From contig JADWOT020000004.1 in assembly GCA_036345935.2 (NCBI GenBank), positions 14,523,467-14,587,466 of the forward strand: 64,000 nucleotides of DNA. The letters are read 5' to 3'. Origin of the DNA: Taenia hydatigena (lineage: Eukaryota; Platyhelminthes; Cestoda; Cyclophyllidea; Taeniidae). The first letter of the stretch is position 1. The number at the start of each line of letters is the position of its first letter. Made by a program: the position numbers and the translations under genes. The notes under the pieces are model-generated. The model searched no databases and was not told the DNA's origin. It worked only from the letters and a program-made list of their open reading frames with translations. Positions 9,600-21,728 of this stretch are shown here, piece by piece.

Positions 9600-12500
9600 T
9601 ACTGTTACCTCCCGCTCCATAATCAGCCCAATCTGCGCGATACGGAAGTGGGAAAATGGAATGCAGCACGAAATTTAAGATTTCTACGCGTTTTGATCCA
9701 CAGAACATTCAGTGCTTTTGGAACGAACTACCCCTCCAGCTTGGTTTCAATGAACTGTTAGAAGATTAGCATCCATAATCGCTACCTATCGAAGAGCGAA
9801 GAAGGCCCTTAAGCAGATAATGAGTAGAGATGTCACTTCCCATGAGATGGGTAAATGTGGGGGGTATCACGTCAAGATTATCGGCACTATCAGCACTCAG
9901 CAGCAGCGATCTTCCTTTGGAGTTACAAGCAAGTCTGGAAGGTGGAAAGGATTCGACCAAGATTGTACCTTTAACATAAAGACCAATGTGGAGTTGCCAT
10001 CCCTTCCAGCTGCCAGCTGAGCGCAAAACCCACTCATTGACTCCACCTCGCTGAGCTGTGTGCATGGTTTCGCACACACGTAAGTGCACTTCGTTGCATG
10101 TACTGCGGAGCAGTGATTACTGGACGCATTCTGCAGCTAAAGTTACCCTAGCAACTAGAGAAACTGCAATATTTTTGGCTTACGTCAATGCAAGGACATA
10201 CAAAATTCAGTTGGTCTCTGCAGCGTCCCTAATTTACGATCAGCGAGACTGCCGCTATTGTAATTACGTACATGGGACTGTCTAACAGGCTAAGGCTGCC
10301 AGCTTACGCTACTGACTACAGAAAAGGTCTTCTTATTTAAAATTGAGATGCATCTAACTTCTTAAGGTATTTGGGCATTGGCTATTAGGGATTAATCACC
10401 TCATAAGTTACTACGCTAGGAGATGGGTAACCCGGCCCAAATCAAAGAAAGCCTTACCAGATATGCGATTGGTCTCCCGTGTGGTATACCATTCTACCAA
10501 TATGCAAATTTTGCTAGTCAGTCTTCCATGGTAGCAGCTTTGCCAATCGCAAAATGGAATATTGCAGACTGACTGCGTTAAGCATGCCATTCCACAGTTC
10601 TACATCCGGCATGTCCTTACGTAGGCAGAGGCTGTACATTGTGTTAACCCTCTCCATCTTTCTGAGCCTAAAGTACTTCTTAAGTAGGCGCAGTAAAATG
10701 CTAGAAAATGAGAAATTGACGGCTTTAACTTCTATTCGCTGCATCAACAGGCGGAGTTACATTTTGGGACAGATGAGTGTATAGTAATCACTGATCCACG
10801 GCACTTAAAACGAAGTTTTTAACATATGTGCATATGAAGCAAGGTACAGCTTTTGGTAGGAGTGGACCAACTGAGAGGATTTTGCGATTAGCTAGCTGCT
10901 GGGAGGGATTACAGCACGACTACTGGTCAAGAAGATGATCATTCTCTAACCAACTGCCAAAAACAGCAGCTTTGTATTTGTAATGTTATTCATGTTGACG
11001 CAGCCCCTTCCAATACGTACCAAGGAAAGCAAGCGACAGCTTATCCTTTAAAATAATTGAAGCTTCAAAAAGCGAATTAATAGGCAAGGGGTCATGTAAT
11101 AGCACTTTCACGACTTAGACCTGCATAAGCTAGCGCTAGAAAAATTAGCAAATCCTCTTAAGACAAAATACCTTTGCAGAAATATGTTTGGTAAGGTTGT
11201 TTAGTAAGCACTTCATCAAATATCGTGACAGCCCTTTGACAAGAAGTTATTGTCCTTTCTTTAAATAATCCACATACAGACTTCTCTTGACAGATCAAAT
11301 TGGGAATGCCAGCCCTAGAGATGATGGTTGGGATGACGCTCACAACCGCAAAAGAGGGGGAAAATAGAAGAAATCTATAAAGGAAGGAAGAGAAATTATT
11401 CCACGAGTTACACTTAATTTACATGAATTCCAACAGTTCCATACGCATGAGATTTTGAAATCCTTTAGAAGGAGAAGGAGAGAGCAGTGAAGAATTAAAG
11501 GGCAGAGTGCTAGGGCAAAACGATGTGGAGAAAAGGTGGTGAGGATGACTTGAACAGCATGAGTAACGGCGTAGAGTGCCGCAATAAGAAGCACGCTTTG
11601 AGTTAATGTGACCGTTATCTTCCTCGTTGTGTTGTAGTGCGGGGATAAATTTTGGCCTTGTGATTTTCAGATATAAATTTGGAGATGGGTAAGTTGGTTA
11701 AGCAATCTTTTAGTGAAGATGCAAACTAAGAACTGATACTTGGATAATGCTTTTAGCGATTGCGATGGCGTAGCATTTTGCGGTTAATTTTTTTCCATGC
11801 AATGCTTCACACCTTCATGATTAAAAGCAAAATTCCCTAGAACTCTTGAAATTCCATCGCCTAATCGATGCGTTAATTGGACTTCGGAAACCAGATCTAC
11901 GGCCCAATAAAATACAAAGCTAACATAAATTTCTTCCGCGGTCGCGACTACAAATCTACTCTTACTGAAGCAATTTCCATTCATCAATTTCTATATTTCT
12001 TTTCCAGCGCAGGCTATGATTCGACAACAAGAATATGTGCAATTCAGTCATCATAAAGTCCTCCTATCAAGTCCCACACACCTCCTGCTCAATGACTATA
12101 GAATGTCCCACTGTCCAATTCCTTAATCCATCTGCCGAATTTGGGAAGAATCTGGTGGAATAAAACATAATTTTTAATGGTAGAAGTGGTATGGCACTCA
12201 AGACAAGGATGGTTCATTTCACCTAAGGCAGATGACAATCAAGCCTTGCGCATAGTTTAATCTTGAGAAAAAAATCGCAAGTAGCAAGAAAGAAAATTGT
12301 CCCCAGTGATTTACAAAACTCGTGCTTTTTTCTCCATAGAATTCCAATTAGTCGTACGGGTGTTGCGTCTTGCTAAATATGGAACGTGATTCTATCAATA
12401 CCTCGAATAAATCTTATTATTTAATTTACCGTTGGCAAATGCAAATAAGGTAGTTCCAGCTAAAAGTGAGTAGCAACGGGAGATTGATCAAACTTGAAGT

Positions 12501-12872
12501 CAGTGAATCACTAATCTGATAATTGCAACGATTCGACAACAGGGTGTTTGATGTTTAAGCATCTGAAAAAGTCTAAATATTGTCTTAGCTTTAAATGGTG
12601 GGGCATGATTTCCACAAGGAAATTTATCTTTCCATTGAACAGTTGCGATTGGGAGCAATGGTGAACGATTTAGTTAATGGTTAAGAAGAATGGCACTAAT
12701 TGATGTTGATTTAGTTAGGAAGTAGACGATGAAAATGCCTCTTTGTTAGAACTCACAGAGCAGTGGAAAGTAACGACAGCTCACTAATCAAACTATGTGG
12801 CTATGATCCTATTTTAGGCTGAATAGTTGTGAGGCAGGCCAATTTAGTGTTTACAAGGAAATGTCGCATTGC
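9600..12872. other. no supported gene apart from the R1 fragment
   Basis: Overlapping short frames on both strands (for example 9766-10089 minus, 10514-10747 minus, 11158-11343 minus). In 9766-10089 the copy-to-copy changes are replacements, which argues against coding. The stretch 10508-10790 shows no change between the copies but nothing I recognise. A purine-rich patch lies at 11460-11490. Mirrored at 38185-41455. Confidence 0.45.
11636..11712 (+). repeat. R1 fragment
   Basis: A short internal piece of R1. The stretch ggggataaattttggccttg, the following tgatttt and then gggtaagttggttaagc correspond to bases about 215-285 of R1. Only this middle part is recognisable. It is repeated in copy 2 at about 40221-40297. 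Confidence 0.55.
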
Positions 12873-13030
12873 TTACATGTTTACATCTGTCCACTGCCAC
12901 AAAAGCTGAAGACGAAGGCAAACAGCATCAACTTTGCGAAGAGTAAGTCCCAGTCTGCCTACCCTTCTTTCAATTATCCACGTTAAAAGGCAATTTGAGA
13001 GCTCCTTATTGGCAATTGTTTTTAGTTTAA
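12873..13030 (-). pseudogene. possible CENP-B/pogo-type transposase HTH fragment
   Basis: On the minus strand the peptide NKELSNCLLTWIIERRVGRL followed by GLTLRKVDAVCLRL resembles the second helix-turn-helix of CENP-B/jerky/pogo-type proteins (pattern E-L-x4-L-x2-W-x2-E-R-R-x4-L). The only change between copies in this part (CTT/CTA) is silent. No DDE domain is recognisable nearby and the frame is not continuous with other homology, so at most this is a remnant. The likeness is to a short pattern only and may be chance. Confidence 0.28.
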
Positions 13031-13179
13031 TCACGCACGCTGCTGGTTTCTTGACGGTAGCGGATAAATGCCACCAATTTATGTGGCAGGAAGTGTAACG
13101 TGTTACTTGGTAAGAATACGACTGCAAAAACGAAAACAAGCCCGTTTTGATCAAAGCATGATTTTGGCAATCACTCATT

Positions 13180-14587
13180 TAGCTCCGAACAAAGCAAGAA
13201 CCATTAGCAAAGACAGCCCTACAGTGGCACAATATGGCCGAATTTGCACCTTCGGAAAGCTTTAGATAACACATTAATTCATTCGACACTTATACTAATT
13301 TCAAGCCTCATCTTTTGTAGAGGCTAACATGAAAGACGCATGTGCTGATATTTGTAATCGTGCAGGGAGAGTACGCATTGGAATCAAAAGCTCACCCATT
13401 TGAGTTCATATTTCACCATTGACTGCATCGTCTCTAGTCTAGTCAAAAAAGGCGTTCAAGTCTAGGGATTTTAGCTATGTCGGTGACAGACTCTCATGCT
13501 CGTGTCAAATGATTGCCCGCAAACCTGGTCTCTTCAAGCCATGCTTTGGACTGCTCTTCTAATTTGAATTGGTTGTCAGTCACCTCAGTGTCAGACATTA
13601 ATTACAAGACCTAGGCCAACCCTCTTTAAGGGTTCCGCATGTCAAGCTCCGCTGGTCTCAGTGAGTCAATGTCAATCGCTTTGTGCACTCACACAAGTAC
13701 TCACTGTGGGTCCATTTTAGCACGCAAGAGTTTTGTGAATAGGCACATGGTTACACTTGTGAGAACAGTAGAAGCTAGAGAGTGCTTGTAAAATCACACT
13801 GGGTCGCCGGCTTGGGGATGGGCTAACTTCGCGCCAATTATGCTGTCTGATTTCTAAAGGACTCGGTCTGCCCTGCGACCCGACACTTTTTACTCCTCAG
13901 GCCAACTTTGTTCATCTCAACCGCTACTGCACACAACTATACAGTTGGCTGCTACACCAACTTCTCCTCACATGACATATGGAAGCCACTCCTTTGTCGA
14001 TAAGATACTTCTCAATGTGTCGTTCTGTGTTGATAAGGGTAAAGTTAGCAAGGAAAACAAGAGTTTTTTGCCAATGCAACTAAAGTAATGAAAAGCACAT
14101 AATAATAGGCTGCAATAGTTTGAATAAGCTACCACTCATGATAATGCAAGAAATAGTTTAGCAAACGAGGCTTAAGTAATTAACATGGCTTAAAATTCCA
14201 AAGTTAGAGGTGGAGGTGGTGGATCTTACCTAAGCACAAATTTATCTCCCTATTCCACGCTGAGAGCTTCTACGACTCATGTTTAACTGTCGACAACTCA
14301 GGTCGCTTCCGTTCAGTGGCACTGGCAAGGTGAATTGAGATGGCCCACTACTACTCATTGCCTTTTATTTGTTAAGCAATCATGCGCATGCAGCTTCATC
14401 ATTATAATGAGTGCAGGTAGCGCGTAATTTTAAATGGATTTAGGCGTCTAAAATCACAATGTCCGTGTGAATGGCATCATGGTTTGTTTAGCTACATATT
14501 TGACGCTTCCGTTTTAGATTAATTGCAATACCTAAAGCTAATATAATTGAATGTTATAGTGAGGAAACCTTTACTGTTTTGCATCAG
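13180..14587. other. no supported gene
   Basis: I see no coding support. There is a short G-rich patch (ggtggaggtggtgg) near 14210. Mirrored at 41763-43170. Confidence 0.5.
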
Positions 14588-14788
14588 ATCTGAATGTAAC
14601 TGATGAAGAAAAAGTTGCCAGAAGTAATCCAAGCCGTTAGGTCGAATGGCATATGGGCGATCAATGAAACAGGGATGGTGGTGGAATTTGTGGAGTCCTC
14701 CATATGTTGCATTTTGACAAAGGATGATGCGTCAGGTTCATCTATGTCATGTTATTGCCAAATGGGACCATTTGGCAAAACATGGTGA
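14588..14788 (+). pseudogene. candidate exon, frame broken in copy 1
   Basis: After an acceptor, ttgcatcag, copy 2 has an open frame of about 65 codons (DLNVTDEEKLPEVIQAV at its start, a CCILTKDD block, then CYCQMGPFGKTW and TGA). In copy 1 the run after gaag is one A longer (aaaaag against aaaag), which shifts the upstream part out of frame, so only the piece from about 14610 stays open. There is also an Arg/Gly difference soon after. I do not recognise the protein. It lies 345 bases upstream of the zinc-finger gene on the same strand and could be the end of a neighbouring gene. Confidence 0.3.
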
Positions 14789-15132
14789 TTCACTCTTTAG
14801 ATGCTACCCTACAGAAAATAGGCATCGCAAACAATATTGCTAGCAAATTTATCGGCTTCCAGTCTAGCAATACTTAAATCATGCTTTTACGTAAGAAACG
14901 GAGAGCGCTCGCAACTTCTTTTGTCAACAATGGTGGAAATAGTGAAAGTTGTTACCGCGCCATAGGTAATTTCGTAAAAGCACATAAGAATGTGGTCTTG
15001 ATCCTTGCACTACTTAGTATTTTTGCGCCACATGTTCAGCGCACTTAAAACGTCTGGGTATTGTGACTTGTGGCTGTTTGGGCTTGACCTCCTAAAGTCT
15101 ACCAAAAATAGTAGCATTTGTTGGATTCAACA

Positions 15133-17225
15133 ATGTCCGCTCCACAGCCTAACGACTTCAAAATGTTTTGCTACACAGCGACCTCGACCTTATCTCCTCA
15201 GACAGTGGTGGTAAAAGAAGCCTTCATACAGGTCCCACTACCGCAGAAATTGCATGGTGGGGACAAATCCCACCAACATCCACAAAAGGGCCGATCACCA
15301 CAGATGGCTTTACACAGCAGAACAGTCGCATGTACAGATTGTGACAAATACAGCAAAAACTGACGTAACTTACATTGCTGCTTTTAACCAGTTTCAAATC
15401 GCAAGTCCGTAATACGGACCAGGGAGAGACGATTCTCTGTTTTTAACATTCCTTTCAAAATTTTGCCCTTAAATTTATTTGTCACGTTATATCTTCTCTT
15501 ACCTCAGGTAGCGTATTTGAGGCACTTTTTCACTGCCTCAATTTCGGCATCTTTGAGATATCAAAGCACATCCCTCCTCTTAAGTACAAGCGCTTTGAAC
15601 ATTCTTGTAACAAGAACTCTACGACATCGACAATCTGGGCGCTAGGTAGTGGTGATGGAATTCGATGGATTCGAAAACGTAGCAACTGCTGACCTCCCTG
15701 CACATTTACTCATTTGTCTTACCATCCAACACTTCTTTTCAAACAACGGATGATTTCGATTAATATGGCGTCTTTGGTTGATCAAGACTGATATGCCAAT
15801 GTTAGCTCTTAGGTTATTTATTAAAAAATGCATTTGTGTACTTTGCTCTTGATTGTTTTCCAGTTCCATTGTTAAATTCTGATGTGCTTTAGTCGGAACG
15901 ATTGTTTAATGCATCTGTACTCAACTGCTAGTTAGACTTGAGGTTGCACCCCAACATGGTATTCAATTCACAAAGCGTCAATCCACTTATCACCGCCTCT
16001 GATTTTTTATTTTTATAAATATACAAGAGTGAGAATGAAGACGATTTTTAATGCTCTCTTTCGAATCACGAAAATGGTTTATTTCGAGCCTGAAAAGTAA
16101 AAGCAGATTAAACCAATTGTCCGTGCGCTCGGCACCCGATAATGCAGTTTCATCAATTTCGTAAAATACACGGGGGTAAACCACATGCGGATAGTTTACT
16201 TGAGTCGCATTCGCAAACATGGCTAGCCAAATTAGCGAACTGTGATTACTTGTGCTCTAATCCTATTTAAGCCTGAACGCAGGTCCAGCAGTATTCGTTT
16301 GTTTAGCACAAATTACGGCGCAAGCGTTACAGCATTCCCAATATTTTGCCTAGCTCAGCTCCAATGGACACCTTCATGTGTGAAAAATGCCTTAAGATAC
16401 ATGCTAACCCCATCCTATACCGGGCACACATGGCAAGTGTGCATCACGGTAAGTCCCATTCTCCTTTTCAAGGCGTGTATTGATTCACAAGCACTACTTA
16501 GAATTCAAGAAAAACTAGATAACTTGTGTAATTGAGCAGGCGAATCAGGAGAATGAGTGGTTTGCATCCATTAATTTGCTGCACCACCTGTGTGCCTTTT
16601 GATAATTTATTCAACACTATTTGCATCATTTTAAACATATTTTAGAATGCTTGCCCGCATGCTGTCCGAATTGCTTAAGAATGGAGGTATCGATTGGGAA
16701 GGTACTCATACATCAAAAAGGTAGGTAAATCTAAACATTGTCCTCATTACACTCGCACTACGGTAACATGTTCGCTAACGAGAATGCATGATTTCATTTA
16801 AACACTTTCCAAGCTTCGCAGCACAACGTGTGCTTTGTGTGTCCCCAGCAATTCGAGAGTTTTGAATCACTCATGCAGCACTACATTGAAGCGCACATCA
16901 GTGAGTTTGTAGATGCGTTAATCCGGTCAGCTAAAAAGTATTTTATTGTTTCAACATGCTTTAGTGAACATACGAGCTTCTCCTGAATTCATACCTTGTT
17001 GTGATATGCTGCAGCTCAAAATAAGGAGTCATCTGATGTACGCTATTACTGCATGGAATGTTATGAGGACTGTCCAACATGGGAGACACTAAAAGAGCAC
17101 ACCCGCTTGAGCCATCCTTGTATGTTTTCCTCCATTTGTCAGACTCACTTCTTGATGACTAATTTTGCTGATTATGCTCCTGCATTGCAGATGTTTGGAG
17201 CAAGCTGTACAGTCAAATGGGATAG
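15133..17225 (+). CDS. C2H2 zinc-finger protein, 7 exons, 242 aa
   Basis: Exons: 15133-15331, 15508-15645, 16359-16448, 16646-16720, 16814-16900, 17015-17119, 17191-17225 (TAG). Every junction is GT-AG and phase 1, and each of the five internal exons is a multiple of three (138, 90, 75, 87, 105). The total, 729 nt, gives 242 residues. The start ATG (15133) has A at -3 and is the first ATG after an in-frame TAG. Four fingers follow a Gln/Ser/Thr-rich N-terminus: CEKC...H-x4-H (exon 3), CPNC...H-x5-H built across the exon 4/5 junction, CFVC...H-x4-H (exon 5) and CMEC...H-x4-H (exon 6), each with x12 between the second Cys and first His. It is presumably a nuclear nucleic-acid-binding protein; the target is unknown. 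The copies differ in exons only by TCG/TCA and TCT/TCC, both silent. The donor of exon 1 (gtacag) is the weakest part of the model, and the 5' end could differ. Confidence 0.85.
16100..16205 (-). pseudogene. possible MULE-type transposase fragment
   Basis: Inside the second intron of the zinc-finger gene, on the opposite strand, a peptide YPRVFYEIDETALSGAERTD followed by NWFN recalls the conserved end of MULE/FLYWCH-associated transposases (FPP-x-x-W-N-x-x-x-x-x-L-x-G-x-x-RTNN). Only this short block is visible. The match is by pattern, and the Asn of RTNN is replaced by Asp. No terminal inverted repeats were found. Confidence 0.25.
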
Positions 17226-19620
17226 AATTTCCTTCACGCAGATGAATTTTGTAAGTTTCAAACGAGTTCATTTACTGCCCCAAAGCACTTTTATAAGTTC
17301 CGCCTTTGCAAAACTTACTTTAGTTAGTTGATATTGCGAAAAACCCATGTTTCGTAGGGATCTACCGGTCAAGCTTCTTAAAACTGTCAGGTGTTTTAGG
17401 CATCACCCTCGGTGTAAGCTCTGCTTGGCTACGCTTTGATTGCGTTTAACGTTCTATCTTCTGTCACCTTCCTTGGGCAATCGTTTCGGCATATACTTTA
17501 GCATAAACATTAGTGCAAACTGCGCCTGTCCTGTCATCTGATGTTCATGCAATTTACCACTTTTAAATGTACGGACTTCTGCTTTTCCCATCACTTATTC
17601 CTTAGTGCATTGAAAAAAGCGCATAGGCATTCGTTTGATAGAGTAAGAATTCCGATGGAAAATTGATTGGGCATCTATCTGGATGCAAATTACACCATAC
17701 AAATTTTTAATTCTCAGACCAATATAAGGCAAAGACATTTCCTTTAGATATAAATCCTTTTAATCTACGCAGCGCTGCTGCAATAGTCAGCTGTCATCAA
17801 TACCGCTCAGTTCAGATGCTAGACTTTAAAAGGCAGGCCACGTAAAGCTAGGTAAATTAAATCCCCAGATTTTATTTAAAAGGAAGTTTGCGTTCATTTA
17901 TGATGGAAATCTCCTTTTGAAATTATAATTTTTTGATCACTAATGGTTTTGCAGCGCGTTATGTTGTTAAGCATGAAATTCTTGAGTCAAATAGATAGCA
18001 AAAAAACTTACTTGGCTTAGAAGAAAATTTGTGGGTTCCGAATTATTGTTCTCAACGCCAAAATATACCCTATGCATAAATACCTTTACTGACTGTTGAC
18101 AGCTCTCATTGAGGGCAGAATTCCTATTTAAAGCATAGACAGCTGTAGCAAGTGCTTTCTGAGTGCGTGTTTTGGGTCGCGAGCGGTCAGCTTAGCAACC
18201 CCCGTGACTCAGCAGAGGTCACTAATACCACGATGAAATTAAACCCTGATTACATCCATGCTGGTGCGTTAAAAATACGCATGCGGAGGAGTGGTCGAGT
18301 GAGAACCTGTAATAGTAACATGGACCAGTCATGCAACACTTTCATTCCCAACACTGTCATGTCAGAATGAAGCAAGATTCTAATGTGTTTGGCACCGCGT
18401 CTAATTAAGCTAAGGATAAACGTAACAGCACGAATTAATTTAACCGTTAGTAGCAGATAAATGTACTCTGATCTTTGTAGTTTTTAATTATTATGGGATG
18501 ACCAGAAAGAACCGTCAACTTTCGAAGGCTTTTTTTTCACATTCGCTTAAAAATGCTGCTAATTTTGTGCAGAATACACAAGCATGGGCTTTAAGGATTA
18601 TAATTTCGTTCGCAAGCTCACAATTTACCCACTGTATCTAAAAATGCACAAAGACATCGCTAGAGAATTTTTAGCGAGTCAGTAGAGAGGTGAATAGAAA
18701 ACTGTTTGGGTTTTAGAAATAAATCAGCTGTAAGACTATGGGAATCACACTGACGACGCGTCATGCCAAAGACCACGTGAGTCTGGATCTGCCGATAACG
18801 CAAGCATTTCAAGACAAACTGTTAGGCCTATGTTTGCAAAAAAACTCGGTGCCGTCAAACCACCATTGCCAGTTTTCCTCAGTGGCGTCCAATTACAAGC
18901 CTCCACACACAACCCTACATGCCGGTGTGCGCTCCCGATGTGTTGATAAGGTATCTCGACTACTTCTAAATACTGAAGCAAGCAATGCACAATGTTCAAT
19001 AAAATGCATCTGCTCTGAGGAAAGCAATGACTTTGGCAGTGCTCCCGCAACGTCGTCTCAGAATATGAATTCACGGGTAGACCATTTGCAGTCAAGCTAG
19101 ATGAAAATCCGCAAAATCAAAATTAAGTGCATCTAGGCTAAAGAAGAAGAGTCGAAATCAAGGTAAAATAATTATTTTAAGCAAAGCAAGTAGGGACAAA
19201 AAAGCAAACTAAGGTGTGATTGTATGAGCAGGCTCTGCAGTTTGGGATGATTGCACAGTAGATGCCACCAGTGCTTGCTTGCATTAAGTTCCAAACCGCC
19301 TGGTGAGATGTGTGTATTGACAGGTTGCTCTAGCCTCTTAGAGGGTAAATTCTTAAGATTTTATTTAGCACGTATGGTATTTACATTCGCCTGGATGCGA
19401 TTTGTGGTTTGCACGGATGTGCAGGTAATTTGTGTTCAGTAATGAGTGCGAATAATAAGGTCAACTAGCAATGAGTGTGGGTTGTTGCGCATGTAAGTTG
19501 GTTTGCAGTAGGACATCCACAATAAAATTAAACATGCTGCTGACAAAGTCACTTACGCCCCAATTTGGCTTGTCGCACCAAAGACAAGCGAATTACGGAT
19601 GGCTACGGAGCAGCACGCTA
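17226..19620. other. no supported gene
   Basis: The longest frame, 18738-19100 on the plus strand, overlaps an equally long minus-strand frame. Its copy-to-copy changes are three replacements and one silent, so I do not call it a gene. There is a poly-T run near 18532. Mirrored at 45808-48202. Confidence 0.45.
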
Positions 19621-19720
19621 NNNNNNNNNNNNNNNNNNNNNNNNNNNNNNNNNNNNNNNNNNNNNNNNNNNNNNNNNNNNNNNNNNNNNNNNNNNNNNNN
19701 NNNNNNNNNNNNNNNNNNNN
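19621..19720. other. assembly gap, 100 N
   Basis: Exactly one hundred unknown bases. A round 100-N spacer is the usual scaffolding placeholder and its size says nothing about the true distance. Because it sits at the right edge of copy 1, it marks the most likely false join in the window. Confidence 0.99.
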
Positions 19721-20696
19721 TGCTGTGTATTCAAAATAGACCAACTGGCCTGTGCAGCTGTACCATGTTTTCTTTCTTGGTAGAAGTTGATTTTGCTCTT
19801 TTGATAAAATATTTCTTCTCTATAATAGATTTTTGTCGTACTTTTTCACGTATCAGATCGCAAGATTGCCTGATGCCTTCTCTTGGTCCCAGAGCATACT
19901 TTAAGACATTGATGGTTAATAACTTTGTATTTTATAAAATTCAACTCAGGGTACATTTATTGTACAACCTGTGAGCAACTTGGACCGTGAGATGTTCGCT
20001 AATGTATGAGTTGCAGTCCTTTGGAGCTATAAGAGCTCGACCTAGACTTATATGCCAGTCTTTCGGTCGCGCAGCCTTGGCAAACGCCTTTAGTAGTTTA
20101 ATTAGAGAGCAAAACGTCTCTCCTATTTTTTTTTATCGTTTTGTCATTGACTGGATTTTAATGCATGTCATTGAAGTCCTGAGGGTTCTCGTTTGCCAAA
20201 TGCTCTGCACTGTTAAAGCGCCTGCAAATGCAGTGGACAGAAAAGCTGCCGTCTGCTACGCGAACATCTTGTTCCCAATGTATTCACTACTAATCGGTAA
20301 AAGTCGAGACGAAAGTCAAGGAACCACTGAGATCAAGCTACAAATATCTAAGCATAAGTATGGTAAAAAGCTGCAGATTATTTGATAGCATTCTTAGTGA
20401 GCAACTCACCACTGCGAAAATGTGCTGCGCAACAATCAGTTTGCATGAGGTATCATGATGCTACAAAGTTACAGCTCCTTTTCGAAAGCATAAATATTAG
20501 TTACTTAGCGTGTTTCGGGTAAAACTGTGTTTACCAAGCAAAGACCACACTACTTTGTCTGTGGAAGTAGTCGAATTTCAGCAGATGTAATTAGTGCATA
20601 GATGCGTAAAAATGACAACAAGCCATAGCGTCAGCGCTGGTGCGTTTTGCTTCCTTGTTTCCTTCCTTTTAACAGAAGTGAAGACAAAAGGATGAT
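19721..20696. other. spacer right of the gap, no supported gene
   Basis: Unrelated to the sequence that follows copy 2 at 48203. A plus-strand frame of 132 codons (19987-20385) is open but has no recognisable domain, and reverse-strand frames compete with it. It could belong to a gene cut by the gap. Confidence 0.4.
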
Positions 20697-21728
20697 TATG
20701 ACTAAGGACCTTATTTGCAATCAACAATAGGTTGGCGCATCAGGCTGATATTCTCTCTGCTTACTAGCTGTTGTGCAGTTTGACCTGTGAATTTACTCCG
20801 AGATGAAGAAAACTATAAGATTTGTCGATTTTATGCCATAAAATATTGCGTTTGTTTGTGCTGGCAGCACAGATCCCCTTGGTCACAATAGCTCAACAAG
20901 GTGGAAATGAATTTTGGCCTCGTGATTTTTAGAAATGAAGTTGGCGATGAGTAAGCTGGTGTGAGCGATCTGCAGTGCTCTTGACGTCCATTTGGTTGCG
21001 TCCTTTGCTACTTAGAATGAAATAAACAATACTTTATCGACTGACACGCAGTGAGGAGGTTGAATACTAATGCTGGGCCAGCCTATGTCCTGAGATCAGT
21101 AATCTGTCCACGTGATGTGATTTGCATGTAGACGTCGATTTTCCCACGGCGCCTAGCTTTTAAACATTATTTTATGGATGGTTTTTGATTGTCGCCCTGG
21201 TTTGGAGTTTATGACTGCTCCTTGGTGCATCATTTATATGTATTTTCACCTACCAGTTTCGCATTTCATTTAGCCAATCATTGTCACCCTACCGAAGGCC
21301 CCACTTTCCACACAGACGAGGGGTGCAATGCAGCAAGGGAGGTGGATTGCACTTCATCGGTGAACAGAAATGACTATGCCACCTTTAGTCTCTTGCCCCT
21401 ATACCATCACCACGACCGACAAGCCGAGATCGCTGATGACCACCTCATCACTCGTATCTCACGCAGACGACTTCTTATGTATGGACGTGCGCATCCGCCG
21501 AGTCTTTGCTTACGTCTCGCTCACCACCCGTCCATTCTACTAAATCCCGCATTCTAGCGATAAATCATGCCTGCGAACCCACTGTTTCGGTGTACTCGTG
21601 CCGTTTCGTGTGGCACGTTTTCGTGACCCCATTGATGAGTGGTTACTCAAGGCACCTCAGTACTGTTGCCACTTTACTTATTAATTTCGATACAGCACCT
21701 GAGACTGAGATAGCTGTGAAATGGTGAA
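20697..21728 (+). repeat. R1 dispersed repeat, diverged third copy
   Basis: Aligns by eye with 1-1070 across its whole length, at roughly 70-75 % identity with small indels. Anchors include tactccgagatgaag (compare 107), gagtttatgac (compare 519), cccactttcc (compare 630) and ggtgtact (compare 951). It lies about 980 bases right of the N gap in the same orientation as the other two copies. The higher divergence shows the family is older than the 19.6 kb duplication. No coding content recognised. Confidence 0.75.

Larger units (their letters stand above)
1..19620 (+). repeat. 19.6 kb duplicated segment, copy 1
   Basis: This stretch reappears in the same orientation at about 28585-48202. The offset is 28584 at the left edge, then 28583, 28585 over most of the segment, 28583 after a 2-base deletion near 12570, and 28582 after a one-base poly-A change near 14610. 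In stretches compared by eye (1.1-4 kb) there are about 3-5 substitutions per kb, in coding and non-coding sequence alike. The segment ends exactly at the N run. It carries, left to right, R1, an acidic exon, a CDK pseudogene, an unidentified minus-strand gene, transposase-like fragments and a C2H2 zinc-finger gene. Copy 1 may extend beyond the left edge of the window. Confidence 0.97.

Noticed and set aside
9766..10089. 107-codon minus-strand frame
   Set aside because: Substitutions between the copies (His/Leu, Gly/Arg) are replacements, the splice context is poor and there is no family match.
18738..19100. 120-codon plus-strand frame, with a 116-codon minus-strand frame over the same bases
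   Set aside because: Copy-to-copy differences are mostly replacements in both frames, no family resemblance, and two long overlapping frames in neutral sequence are not rare.
19471..19974. Apparent 167-codon frame across the gap
   Set aside because: It runs through 100 unknown bases, so the continuity is an artefact.
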